Positions 1-6,583 of a DNA stretch of 9,195 nucleotides are shown piece after piece; position 1 is the stretch's first letter, and each line of letters starts with the position of its first letter. The DNA lies in contig SFLN01000080.1 in assembly GCA_004554555.1 (NCBI GenBank), positions 1-9,195 of the forward strand. Reading direction: 5' to 3'. This DNA is from [Eubacterium] saphenum. Lineage in GTDB: Bacteria > Bacillota > Clostridia > Oscillospirales > Ruminococcaceae. A program made the translations under genes and the position numbers. The notes under the pieces were generated by a model that had not been told where the DNA came from, ran no database searches, and saw only the letters and a program-made list of their open reading frames with translations.

Positions 1-11
1 TGAAGCTTCAC

Positions 12-1076
12 ATGAACAGGCAGGCGAAAATCAGCCCGCTGATTGACGCGCGGCTTTTGTCGGCGATGATAAATCTGACGATGTTCCAGTGCTTGTTAGA
101 TTTGTTTGTATTCTGGGTTGACGGAAAAACGTTTCCGGCGGCGCGGGAGCTTAATATTATCGGGAATATCGTGTACTACATTCTGAATGTAACGATTGCG
201 TATTTGTGGCCGCTGTTTACCGAATACAAGCTGAACTGCAGCATCGCAAAGCTGAAAAAGCTGGCGATTTTGTCGGGGATACCGCTTGCGCTGACTGCGA
301 TTGGCATTGTCTTGACGCCGCTGAGCGGGTTTTTGTTTACGATAACCGAGGACAATCGGTACACGAGAACAGAGCTGAATTTTCTGCTCCCGACGGTGCT
401 TATCTTCATTTATCTTCTAATCGGGACAATCAAGGTTTATATCCACCGCAGGAACAAGGGAAAATATATGATATTCCCCGTGATTTACTTTGTGACGCCG
501 ATTGTGATTGCGGTAACGGTCCAAGCGTTTTTCTACGGAATTTCGCTTATTTACATAGGCATAGCGATAGGACTTACGGGAATTTACATCAGCACGCAGA
601 GCGAATCCGCGTATATCGACCAGCTTTGCGGGGTGTACAACAGGCGCTACTACAACGATTATATCCGTGCGTTCTGCAATGCGAAAAACAAAAGCTCCGC
701 GATAACGGGCGCGCTGATTGATATGGACAACTTCAAGCCCATAAACGATAATTTCGGACACGATGTCGGCGATGAAGCGCTTGTGAAATTCAGCTCGATT
801 TTGCGGAAAAATATGAGCGAAATCGGCTTTGTTGTGCGCTTTGGCGGAGATGAATTTGTTCTTGTCACAAACCGCTCCGAGGGGGAAATCGAGAAAGCTG
901 TTTCGGATATTTTAAAGGAGCTTGACGAGGTAAACGCTTCGGGTGAAAACAGATATAAGCTGGAGTTTTCATACGGCATTTCCTCAATAACCGCCGACAG
1001 CAGCTCCGATGATTTCCTAAAAACGATGGACAGCCGAATGTACGAGATGAAAAACAAGAGAAAGCTCAGAAAATGA
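12..1076 (+). CDS. Membrane-anchored GGDEF diguanylate cyclase
   Basis: Predicted to make cyclic di-GMP from two GTP at the inner face of the membrane. The first ~195 of 354 residues form about six hydrophobic helices (near 15-36, 49-71, 83-104, 123-144, 152-172, 176-195), a sensor region I cannot assign to a named family. A GGDEF domain follows (about 200-350). It starts with DQLCGVYNRR (203-212; the usual Thr is Cys), then DMDNFKPIND (237-246), which supplies a metal-binding Asp, and an intact GGDEF at 278-282. The RxxD inhibitory I-site expected just before GGDEF is absent (the stretch reads SEIG), so product inhibition through that site is unlikely. The start is uncertain: no ribosome binding site is visible before the ATG at 12, and the frame is open to the window edge, where bases 1-2 (TG) could complete a start codon giving MKLHMN. 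No promoter is visible. The domain call is firm; the signal sensed is unknown. Confidence 0.93.
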   Translation: MNRQAKISPLIDARLLSAMINLTMFQCLLDLFVFWVDGKTFPAARELNIIGNIVYYILNVTIAYLWPLFTEYKLNCSIAKLKKLAILSGIPLALTAIGIVLTPLSGFLFTITEDNRYTRTELNFLLPTVLIFIYLLIGTIKVYIHRRNKGKYMIFPVIYFVTPIVIAVTVQAFFYGISLIYIGIAIGLTGIYISTQSESAYIDQLCGVYNRRYYNDYIRAFCNAKNKSSAITGALIDMDNFKPINDNFGHDVGDEALVKFSSILRKNMSEIGFVVRFGGDEFVLVTNRSEGEIEKAVSDILKELDEVNASGENRYKLEFSYGISSITADSSSDDFLKTMDSRMYEMKNKRKLRK

Positions 1077-1096
1077 GCATTTAAACGAAAAGGGAA

Positions 1097-1117
1097 ACGG
1101 GCAGATTTTGCCCCCGT
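1097..1117 (+). other. Imperfect hairpin between the GGDEF gene and the ter-type fusion gene
   Basis: ACGGGCA (1097-1103) can pair with TGCCCCCGT (1109-1117) around a GATTT loop, with two C bases bulged. No T-tract follows, so it is a poor intrinsic terminator. It may be a weak stop, a processing site, or chance in the 64-base gap. No clear promoter lies in this gap, so read-through from the GGDEF gene is possible. Confidence 0.3.
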
Positions 1118-1140
1118 GAGAGGACAACAGAGAAACATAG

Positions 1141-3327
1141 ATGAAAGACACATCACACTTATTTTTTGCTAAACGCGAAAACAATCCAAAGCGGGATTTT
1201 ATAATTCTCAACACGCGCCAGGCAAAGCATTTTCCATCGGCTCCCGACAGCGCTCTTGAGCTTATGGAAACGCTTGGGCAAAGGCTTGCGGGCGACGGCA
1301 GAGCAGATAAGCCAACCGTTGTGATAGGCTTTGCCGAAACAGCCGTGGCAATCGGCGCGGTTGCGGCGGGATTTTTCCGCGATTGCTTTTACGTCACAAC
1401 CACGCGTGAAAATCTTCCCGACTGGGCAAATTCCGTGTGCTTTGAGGAATGTCACAGCCACGCAAGTCACCACACGCTTTGCGTGCGGGACGAGGAGATT
1501 TTTCGGAGAGCTGAGCAGATAATTCTTGTCGATGACGAGTTCACCACGGGAAGCACGGCAATCAATCTCATAAAAGCGCTTGGCGGCTGTCTTGCGCGGG
1601 ACTGTCGCGTGTACGCGGGAGCGTTTGCCGCGTCTGAGGAGAGCGTTGAAAATCTGCGCGGCGCGGGAATTGAGCCGATAATTTTGTCGCGGCTCGAGGA
1701 TATCGCAAACCGCAAATTTCCCGAGAATTTCTCCTCGGACAGCGAGGCTCAGCCGCGCGACTTTGGCAAGATTTTGCGGCGCAATTCGTTGTTCAACCCA
1801 AGACTTGGCGTTCGAGCGGGGCGTTATCTTGAAGAATGCCGCAGATTTTGCACCGAAATTGCCGATGAATTTACACCCGACCTTTCCAAAACCGTAGAGA
1901 TTGTGGGAACGGAGGAGTTTTGCTATCCGCCGCTGTTGCTTGGGAAAATGCTTTCGGATAAATTCGGGCGGGTTGTGGTTCACTGCGTCACTCGAAGCCC
2001 GATGCTTCCCGCGAACAGCGGCAGAGAGCCGTTTGCGCAGCCGCAGCCGCTCGAGTACCCGCTGGTGAACCGCGCGGCACTGAAAAGCCTGTATAACCCC
2101 GAAAGAAAGGTTTTCCTCTACAACACTCAGCCCTGCGACCTCTGCATAATTATGACGGACGCTCCCGCTCCCGATAAGGACGCTCTGCGCGAGCTTTGCG
2201 GAGTGGTTGGCGGGAAAGAGGTGCGGGCGGTTAGCTTTCACGGGAAAAAGCTGCCGACATCGTATCGCTCGGAGGACGCAGATCTTTTGTTGACGGACAT
2301 CACGGGCGCGCTCCCGCCGCTTTCCGCAAAGGAGCGCGAAAAGCTGATACAAAGCGGAGTGCATTACAGCGAGCTTCTCCCCGAGGAATACGAGCCTTCG
2401 CCGACCTATTTCCGCGAATATGAAAACGGGCTGAAGGTGTGGGCGAAAGCAAACGCCGAGGCGGTGCAGACCGTTGCCGAGGCAATCTGGGCGGAAAAGG
2501 GGAAAAACGCAGTTCTGGTTTCTCTGGCACGCGCGGGCACACCCGTCGGAGTGCTGATAAAGCGTTATATTCGCAGGAAATACGGCGTTTCGCTGCCGCA
2601 TTATTCGATTTCAATCATCGTTGGCAGTGGAATTGACCGCCGCGCGATGGAGTATATTCTGGCGCGGCACTCGGCGGACGGAATTCAGTTTATCGACGGC
2701 TGGACGGGCAAGGGAATGATAACAAAAACGCTTCGCAGCGCGCTTGAGCAGTTCCCGCTGAACGAGTACGGAATTGACCGGGAACAGTTTGAGCGAATGT
2801 GCGAAATAGCCGTGCTCGCCGACCCCGCGGGGCTTTGCAGACTGTGCGGCACGCACGACGATTTGTTTATTCCGTGCGCTTGCCTAAACAGCGTGGTTTC
2901 CGGATTGTTCAGCAGAACGGTGCTGAAAGAGGGCATAATTCACCCCGATGAATTTCACGGCGCTGTTTATTTCGGAGAACTTGCCGCCGTTGACAGAACC
3001 TATCAATTTATCGAGGCAATCGAGCGTGAGATGACCTACGACAGCCGCAGTTTGCCCGAAATGAAGAACGGGAGCGGTCTTGCGGAAACCGAGCGCATAG
3101 CGACGGCATTTGGCGTGACGGATATAAAGCTGGTGAAGCCCGGAATAGGCGAAACGACAAGGGTTCTGCTGCGGCGTGTTCCCGAGATAATTTTGCTCAG
3201 GGATTTGAACAGCGCGCTCACTCGGCATATCGTTGAACTGGCTCAGGAAAAGGGCGTAGAGGTTCGCGAATACCCGCTGGAGAACTATTGCGCGTGCGGG
3301 ATAATAAAGGTGATGGACAATGTGTAA
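1141..3327 (+). CDS. Ter-type fusion: PRTase - TRSP - StiP-like PRTase - PELOTA
   Basis: A 728-residue fusion of proteins usually encoded by two separate genes in ter stress-response loci. Domain 1 (about 1-200) is a phosphoribosyltransferase with GFAETA (63-68), TTRE (87-90), a His-rich FEECHSHASHH (101-111) and the PRPP loop ILVDDEFTTGSTA (128-140). Domain 2 (about 215-385) is the TRSP domain, with its namesake TRSP at 284-287. Domain 3 (about 405-640) matches the family databases call 'cysteine protease StiP' but which comparative work reads as a phosphoribosyltransferase: SLARAGTPVG (461-470), HYSISII, and DGWTGKG (519-525). Domain 4 (about 650-725) resembles a PELOTA RNA-binding domain. 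From published analysis of ter loci, the set is predicted to build a nucleoside-like metabolite; substrate and product are unproven. The ATG at 1141 has only a weak upstream purine stretch as ribosome site. The gene overlaps the following phosphatase by 8 bases. Family assignment is firm; exact domain borders are estimates. Confidence 0.9.
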   Translation: MKDTSHLFFAKRENNPKRDFIILNTRQAKHFPSAPDSALELMETLGQRLAGDGRADKPTVVIGFAETAVAIGAVAAGFFRDCFYVTTTRENLPDWANSVCFEECHSHASHHTLCVRDEEIFRRAEQIILVDDEFTTGSTAINLIKALGGCLARDCRVYAGAFAASEESVENLRGAGIEPIILSRLEDIANRKFPENFSSDSEAQPRDFGKILRRNSLFNPRLGVRAGRYLEECRRFCTEIADEFTPDLSKTVEIVGTEEFCYPPLLLGKMLSDKFGRVVVHCVTRSPMLPANSGREPFAQPQPLEYPLVNRAALKSLYNPERKVFLYNTQPCDLCIIMTDAPAPDKDALRELCGVVGGKEVRAVSFHGKKLPTSYRSEDADLLLTDITGALPPLSAKEREKLIQSGVHYSELLPEEYEPSPTYFREYENGLKVWAKANAEAVQTVAEAIWAEKGKNAVLVSLARAGTPVGVLIKRYIRRKYGVSLPHYSISIIVGSGIDRRAMEYILARHSADGIQFIDGWTGKGMITKTLRSALEQFPLNEYGIDREQFERMCEIAVLADPAGLCRLCGTHDDLFIPCACLNSVVSGLFSRTVLKEGIIHPDEFHGAVYFGELAAVDRTYQFIEAIEREMTYDSRSLPEMKNGSGLAETERIATAFGVTDIKLVKPGIGETTRVLLRRVPEIILLRDLNSALTRHIVELAQEKGVEVREYPLENYCACGIIKVMDNV

Positions 3328-4066
3328 GCTGATTTTCTCGGATATTGACGGGACGCTGATTTTCTCCGCAGCGAAAAAGCGTCCCGAGGACATTGTCTGC
3401 GAGTACAAGGACGGCGTTGAAATCAGTTGTATCACGCCGCGTCAAGCCGTGCTTTTCCCGAAGCTGAGCGGGGTTATTCCCGTGACAACGCGCAGCATTG
3501 AGCAGTATCTCCGCATAAGCTTCCCGAGCGGTTTTTCTCCGAAATACGCGCTTGTCGATAACGGCGGCACTCTGCTGATAAACGGCAAGCCCGAGCGCGA
3601 GTGGACGGAAAATTCTCTCGGTATCGTCGAAAAATGCGCCGCCGAGCTGGACAGCTGCCGCCGCGCGATGGAAAACGATGTTCACCGCAGCTTTGAAATA
3701 AGGCTGGTTGACGGAATGTTTTTGTTTACAAAATCCGACAGCCCCGAGCAATCGCTGGAGCTGCTGAAAGCTGCTGCGGGGGAACGCGTGGAGTGCTTTG
3801 CCGTGGGAGCGAAGGTGTACGCAATTCCCGCCGAGATAAACAAGGGAAGTGCTGCGAAACGGCTCAGAGAGCGGCTTTCACCGGGCAGCACGACAGTATG
3901 CGCGGGGGACAGCGCGATGGATATTTCACTGCTGAGGACAGCGGATACGGCGGTTTTTCCCGAGGATTTAGGCGCGCTTGTCGATACACAAAACCGCGTT
4001 ATTTTCCCGCGGGAGCGGTTTTGCGAGCAGGTGACGGAGTATTTCGGGAAGATATTGTGTAATTAA
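3320..4066 (+). CDS. HAD-superfamily phosphatase of the ter-type module
   Basis: A 248-residue cytoplasmic haloacid-dehalogenase fold hydrolase, expected to remove phosphate from a small sugar- or nucleotide-like phosphate. Motif I is FSDIDGTL near the N-terminus (nucleophile D8, acid/base D10). Motif II is the Thr in PVTTRS (54-59). Motif III is probably K175 in the INKGSA stretch, and motif IV is GDSAMD (196-201). The insert between motifs II and III (about 80-165) suggests a C2-type cap as in Cof/sucrose-phosphatase-like members. AGGTGA at 3308-3313 is a suitable ribosome binding site 6 bases before the ATG, itself inside the end of the fusion gene (8-base overlap), so translation is probably coupled. 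A HAD enzyme is a standard member of the ter biosynthetic set, and its placement here supports the same pathway. An intrinsic terminator starts at its stop codon. The substrate is unknown. Confidence 0.9.
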   Translation: MCKLIFSDIDGTLIFSAAKKRPEDIVCEYKDGVEISCITPRQAVLFPKLSGVIPVTTRSIEQYLRISFPSGFSPKYALVDNGGTLLINGKPEREWTENSLGIVEKCAAELDSCRRAMENDVHRSFEIRLVDGMFLFTKSDSPEQSLELLKAAAGERVECFAVGAKVYAIPAEINKGSAAKRLRERLSPGSTTVCAGDSAMDISLLRTADTAVFPEDLGALVDTQNRVIFPRERFCEQVTEYFGKILCN

Positions 4067-4093
4067 AGCAGCGCATCTCGCACTGCTTTTTTT
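4065..4093 (+). terminator. Intrinsic terminator of the fusion/HAD unit
   Basis: AAAGCAG (4065-4071) and CTGCTTT (4083-4089) form a 7-bp stem around an 11-base loop, followed by a run of seven T (4087-4093). The hairpin begins inside the HAD stop codon. It separates the ter-type genes from the HPt operon. Confidence 0.85.
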
Positions 4094-4131
4094 GTTAGTG
4101 GAAGCCGAAATTTATCAAGAAATGCCGTTAA

Positions 4132-4160
4132 TTAACATTTGTGAAATAAATTAATATAAC
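4132..4160 (+). promoter_or_regulatory. Candidate sigma-A promoter P1 for the HPt-lipoprotein-kinase operon
   Basis: TTAACA (4132-4137) and TATAAC (4155-4160) each differ from consensus by one base and are 17 bases apart, the ideal spacing. Transcription would start near 4167, giving a leader of about 110 bases before the HPt start. The region is AT-rich, so a chance match is possible. Confidence 0.5.
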
Positions 4161-4189
4161 AAAAGAAAATTCCCCCCAAATTGTTGTAG

Positions 4190-4216
4190 AATTTCCAAAA
4201 TTTTGTACAGGAAATT
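4190..4216. promoter_or_regulatory. Inverted repeat AATTTCC/GGAAATT, candidate operator
   Basis: AATTTCC (4190-4196) and GGAAATT (4210-4216) are perfect 7-base inverted repeats separated by 13 bases, with AAAATTTT at the centre. The dyad lies between the two candidate promoters, around the -40 position of the downstream one, where an activator or repressor would bind. As it also falls in the P1 leader, it could instead form an RNA hairpin; no T-run follows. Confidence 0.35.
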
Positions 4217-4228
4217 AGTCAAATTTTA

Positions 4229-4237
4229 TGCTATAAT
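4229..4237 (+). promoter_or_regulatory. Candidate extended -10 promoter P2 for the HPt operon
   Basis: TGCTATAAT at 4229-4237 is a perfect extended -10 element (TG, one base, TATAAT). No good -35 hexamer sits at the right distance, which suits an extended -10 promoter or one needing an activator. Transcription would begin near 4244, about 35 bases before the HPt start. Confidence 0.6.
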
Positions 4238-4278
4238 AGAAAAGATACTATAAAAACAACACTAAACGAGGAAAAAAT

Positions 4279-4653
4279 ATGACAATTCAGGAGTGCTATC
4301 AGCAGTTTGGCGGGAATTTTGACGATGTTAAAAAGCGTCTGCCGAGCGAAGCGCTGATAAAGAAGTTTATCGCGAAATTTTTGAACGACGGCAGCTTCTC
4401 CGATTTGCAAGCTGCTTTGCAGGAAGGCAGCCGCGAGCGTGCATTTCGCGCGGCGCATACGTTAAAGGGAGTTTGCGGAAATCTCAGCCTGGACAAGCTG
4501 ATGAATTCCGCGTCAAAGCTCACGGAGCTGCTCCGTCCAGAAGCGGTGGCAATCCCCGAGGGCACGGACGTTCTTTTTGAAGAAGTTAAGCAGGATTACG
4601 AGCTGACGGTGAGCGCAATCCGCGCTTTCCTTGACTCGGAAAATAAAATTTAA
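4279..4653 (+). CDS. Free-standing HPt phosphotransfer protein
   Basis: A 124-residue all-helical histidine phosphotransfer protein. The motif AHTLKG (59-64) places the phospho-accepting histidine at H60, with the usual K63 and G64 after it. The length suits a single HPt domain with no other domain attached. It would take phosphate from the receiver of a hybrid kinase and hand it to a response regulator in the cytoplasm. The obvious donor is the hybrid kinase two genes downstream, which has a receiver but no HPt domain of its own. The start ATG at 4279 is preceded by GAGG (4268-4271) at 7 bases. Its stop codon TAA (4651-4653) overlaps the ribosome binding site of the next gene, so the two are probably translated in step. 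It is the first gene of the operon behind the promoters at 4132-4237. Confidence 0.93.
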   Translation: MTIQECYQQFGGNFDDVKKRLPSEALIKKFIAKFLNDGSFSDLQAALQEGSRERAFRAAHTLKGVCGNLSLDKLMNSASKLTELLRPEAVAIPEGTDVLFEEVKQDYELTVSAIRAFLDSENKI

Positions 4654-4658
4654 GGAGA
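4652..4658 (+). promoter_or_regulatory. Ribosome binding site fixing the lipoprotein start
   Basis: AAGGAGA lies 5 bases before the ATG at 4664 and overlaps the HPt stop codon. It decides for the start at 4664 over the longer TTG reading at 4631, which would overlap the HPt gene and put 11 charged residues before a normal lipoprotein signal. Confidence 0.88.
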
Positions 4659-4663
4659 ATTTG

Positions 4664-6550
4664 ATGAAACTGAAGAAGATTTTAAGCTTGCTGCTTGCGT
4701 GCGTGATGTTCGCGCTGATGATGACAGGCTGCGCGGGGCAAAACGGCACAAACAACGGCAGAATTTCCGTCAGTATGTATATGTGGGACAGGTCTATGTT
4801 CAAGGAGCTGTCGCCATGGTTGGAGGAGAAGTTCCCGAATATTGATTTCACGTTTGTACAGAGCTACAACACGATGGAATACTACAAGGATTTGCTTGCG
4901 CGCGGCGCGGATATGCCCGATATCATAACCTGCCGCCGTTTCTCGCTGAATGACGCGGCACCTCTTGCCGAGCATCTTGCGGATTTGAGCAAAACCGAGG
5001 TTGCGGGCACATTTTACAGCAGCTATCTCGAGGTAAACCGCGAGGAAAGCGGCGCGATACGCTGGCTTCCGATGTGCGCGGAGGTTGACTGTATCGTGGC
5101 AAACAAGGATTTGTTCGATAAATACAATTATCCGCTCCCCACAAATTATTCCGAGTTTGTGGCAGCGATTAACTTCTTTGAGGAAAAGGGTATCAAGGGC
5201 TTCCAGACCGACTGGCGCTATGACTACACCTGCCTTGAAACAATGCAGGGCTGCGCAATTCCCGAGCTTATGAGCCTTGAGGGAACAAAGTGGCGTATGG
5301 CTTATGAGAGTGAAACCGAGGATAACCAGGTTGGCTTGGACGATGTTGTTTGGCCTAAGGTTTTTGAAAAGTACGAGCAGTTTTTGAAAGATGTTCACTT
5401 CCAAAAGGGTGACGAGGAGCTTCAGTTCAGCAAGACAATGGAGCCTTTCTTTGCCGGACAGACCGCTATGATTCGCAACACCGCGAACATTTGCGACAGC
5501 ATCAAGAATGAAAGAGGTATGAACTGCGTAATTCTCCCGTATTTCGGCGAAACCTCCGAGGACAACTGGGTGCTTACATATCCGATGTGCCAGCTTGCCG
5601 TTTCAAATCAGGTTGAAAAGGACGCGGCAAAGAAAAAGGCAGTAAACGAGGTTCTTCTGGCGATTTTCAGCGAGGAAGGTCAAAAGCACGTTGCTGCGGG
5701 AACTTCCGTGCTGTCCTATAACAAGGAAGTCAAGATTACTCCGACAAACGCGCTCGATTATGTACAGGACTGCATCGAGAGCAACCACTTGTATATGCGT
5801 CTTGCGTCAACCGAGGTTTTCGGCATTTCTCAGGACGTTGCACACAAGATGATGACGGGCGAGTATGACGCAAAGAGCGCTTATGAGGCGTTTAACGCGC
5901 AGATTACCAACTACAAAAATCCCGAAGCGGAGGAAGTTCTGTTCACTCAGAACACGGCTTATTCAAATGATTTCGGCGTTCATGGAAGCCAGGCTGCGTC
6001 CTCGCTGATGAACACACTGCGCTATGTAAACGACGACCAGATTGCAATCGGCTATGCGAGCGTGGCAAGCTCATCGATTTTTGTCGGCGATTACACGATG
6101 CAGCAGGTTAAGTGGATTATGACGTTCAGAAACGCGCTTTATCGCGGCGAGTACACGGGCGCGGAGGTTCGCAGGATTATGGACTGGCTGGTTAACGTGA
6201 AGGAGGACGGCTCCAATCCTATTCACCACCGCAACCAGATGCCCGTAACCAGCGGTTTGGAGTACACCGTCACCGAAACCGAGCGCGGAAAGTTCAAGCT
6301 TGGCGATATAACCGTAAACGGAAAGCCGCTTGACGACAACGCGGTCTACACGGTTTTGCTTGTCGGCGCGGACACATATCTCGAGCACCCGACCTTCTGC
6401 AACTGCCCGATGCCCGAGGATTTGAAGACCAAGCGCGCTGACTATATTGTAAATGATTTCACGAGCCAGGAGTACATTCGCGAGGCTCTTACGCAGACGC
6501 AGCAGTTCCTTGCGCCGACGGATTATGTAACTGTTGTCAAGGGCTATTAA
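4664..6550 (+). CDS. Lipoprotein: ABC-type solute-binding domain fused to 5'-nucleotidase C-terminal domain
   Basis: A 628-residue secreted lipoprotein. A signal peptide with lysines, a hydrophobic core and lipobox MTGC predicts lipid attachment at C23. Residues ~30-410 look like a family 1 extracellular solute-binding protein: 'DMPDIITCRR', 'KDLFDKYNYPLP', and an FFAGQTAMIRN stretch typical of the hinge region. Such proteins are usually 420-450 residues. The extra ~190 residues (about 435-620) resemble the 5'-nucleotidase C-terminal domain: a GDYT turn, a TFRNALYRGEYTGAEVR stretch like the family's PF-x-N...TG motif (T498, G499), an SGLEYTV strand, and NGKPLDDNAVYTV (552-564). That domain binds nucleotide substrates in UshA-type enzymes; the catalytic metallophosphatase domain is missing, so hydrolysis is not expected. 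No permease or ATPase genes are nearby, and a sensor kinase follows after 33 bases, so a ligand-presenting role is inferred. The ligand is unknown. Confidence 0.88.
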   Translation: MKLKKILSLLLACVMFALMMTGCAGQNGTNNGRISVSMYMWDRSMFKELSPWLEEKFPNIDFTFVQSYNTMEYYKDLLARGADMPDIITCRRFSLNDAAPLAEHLADLSKTEVAGTFYSSYLEVNREESGAIRWLPMCAEVDCIVANKDLFDKYNYPLPTNYSEFVAAINFFEEKGIKGFQTDWRYDYTCLETMQGCAIPELMSLEGTKWRMAYESETEDNQVGLDDVVWPKVFEKYEQFLKDVHFQKGDEELQFSKTMEPFFAGQTAMIRNTANICDSIKNERGMNCVILPYFGETSEDNWVLTYPMCQLAVSNQVEKDAAKKKAVNEVLLAIFSEEGQKHVAAGTSVLSYNKEVKITPTNALDYVQDCIESNHLYMRLASTEVFGISQDVAHKMMTGEYDAKSAYEAFNAQITNYKNPEAEEVLFTQNTAYSNDFGVHGSQAASSLMNTLRYVNDDQIAIGYASVASSSIFVGDYTMQQVKWIMTFRNALYRGEYTGAEVRRIMDWLVNVKEDGSNPIHHRNQMPVTSGLEYTVTETERGKFKLGDITVNGKPLDDNAVYTVLLVGADTYLEHPTFCNCPMPEDLKTKRADYIVNDFTSQEYIREALTQTQQFLAPTDYVTVVKGY

Positions 6551-6567
6551 GACGCAAAAATTTTGAG

Positions 6568-6576
6568 AAAGGAGGG
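6568..6576 (+). promoter_or_regulatory. Ribosome binding site fixing the kinase start
   Basis: AAAGGAGGG ends 7 bases before the ATG at 6584. A longer reading from TTG at 6563 would place this near-perfect site inside the gene, so 6584 is preferred; the protein then begins directly with a short lysine-rich segment and a membrane helix. Confidence 0.88.
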
Positions 6577-6583
6577 CGGAGCT

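Noticed and set aside
206..721. 171-codon + frame inside the GGDEF gene
   Set aside because: Different frame from an intact GGDEF gene, composition unlike a real protein, no start signals.
1097..1117. Hairpin after the GGDEF gene as a true terminator
   Set aside because: Two bulged bases in the stem and no T-tract after it; kept only as a low-confidence structure.
1159..2601. 480-codon open frame on the - strand inside the fusion gene
   Set aside because: It lies wholly opposite a gene with clear enzyme motifs; its translation is rich in Arg, Cys and His, has no recognisable domain, and is explained by codon bias of the + strand gene.
1141..3327. Reading the C-terminal half as a cysteine protease, as the database name StiP suggests
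   Set aside because: The motifs SLARAGTPVG and DGWTGKG, and the fusion to another PRPP-motif enzyme, fit a phosphoribosyltransferase-like pathway enzyme better; no catalytic Cys/His protease pair can be recognised.
4664..6550. Active secreted 5'-nucleotidase
   Set aside because: The metal-binding catalytic domain of that family is missing; only the C-terminal substrate-binding type domain is present.
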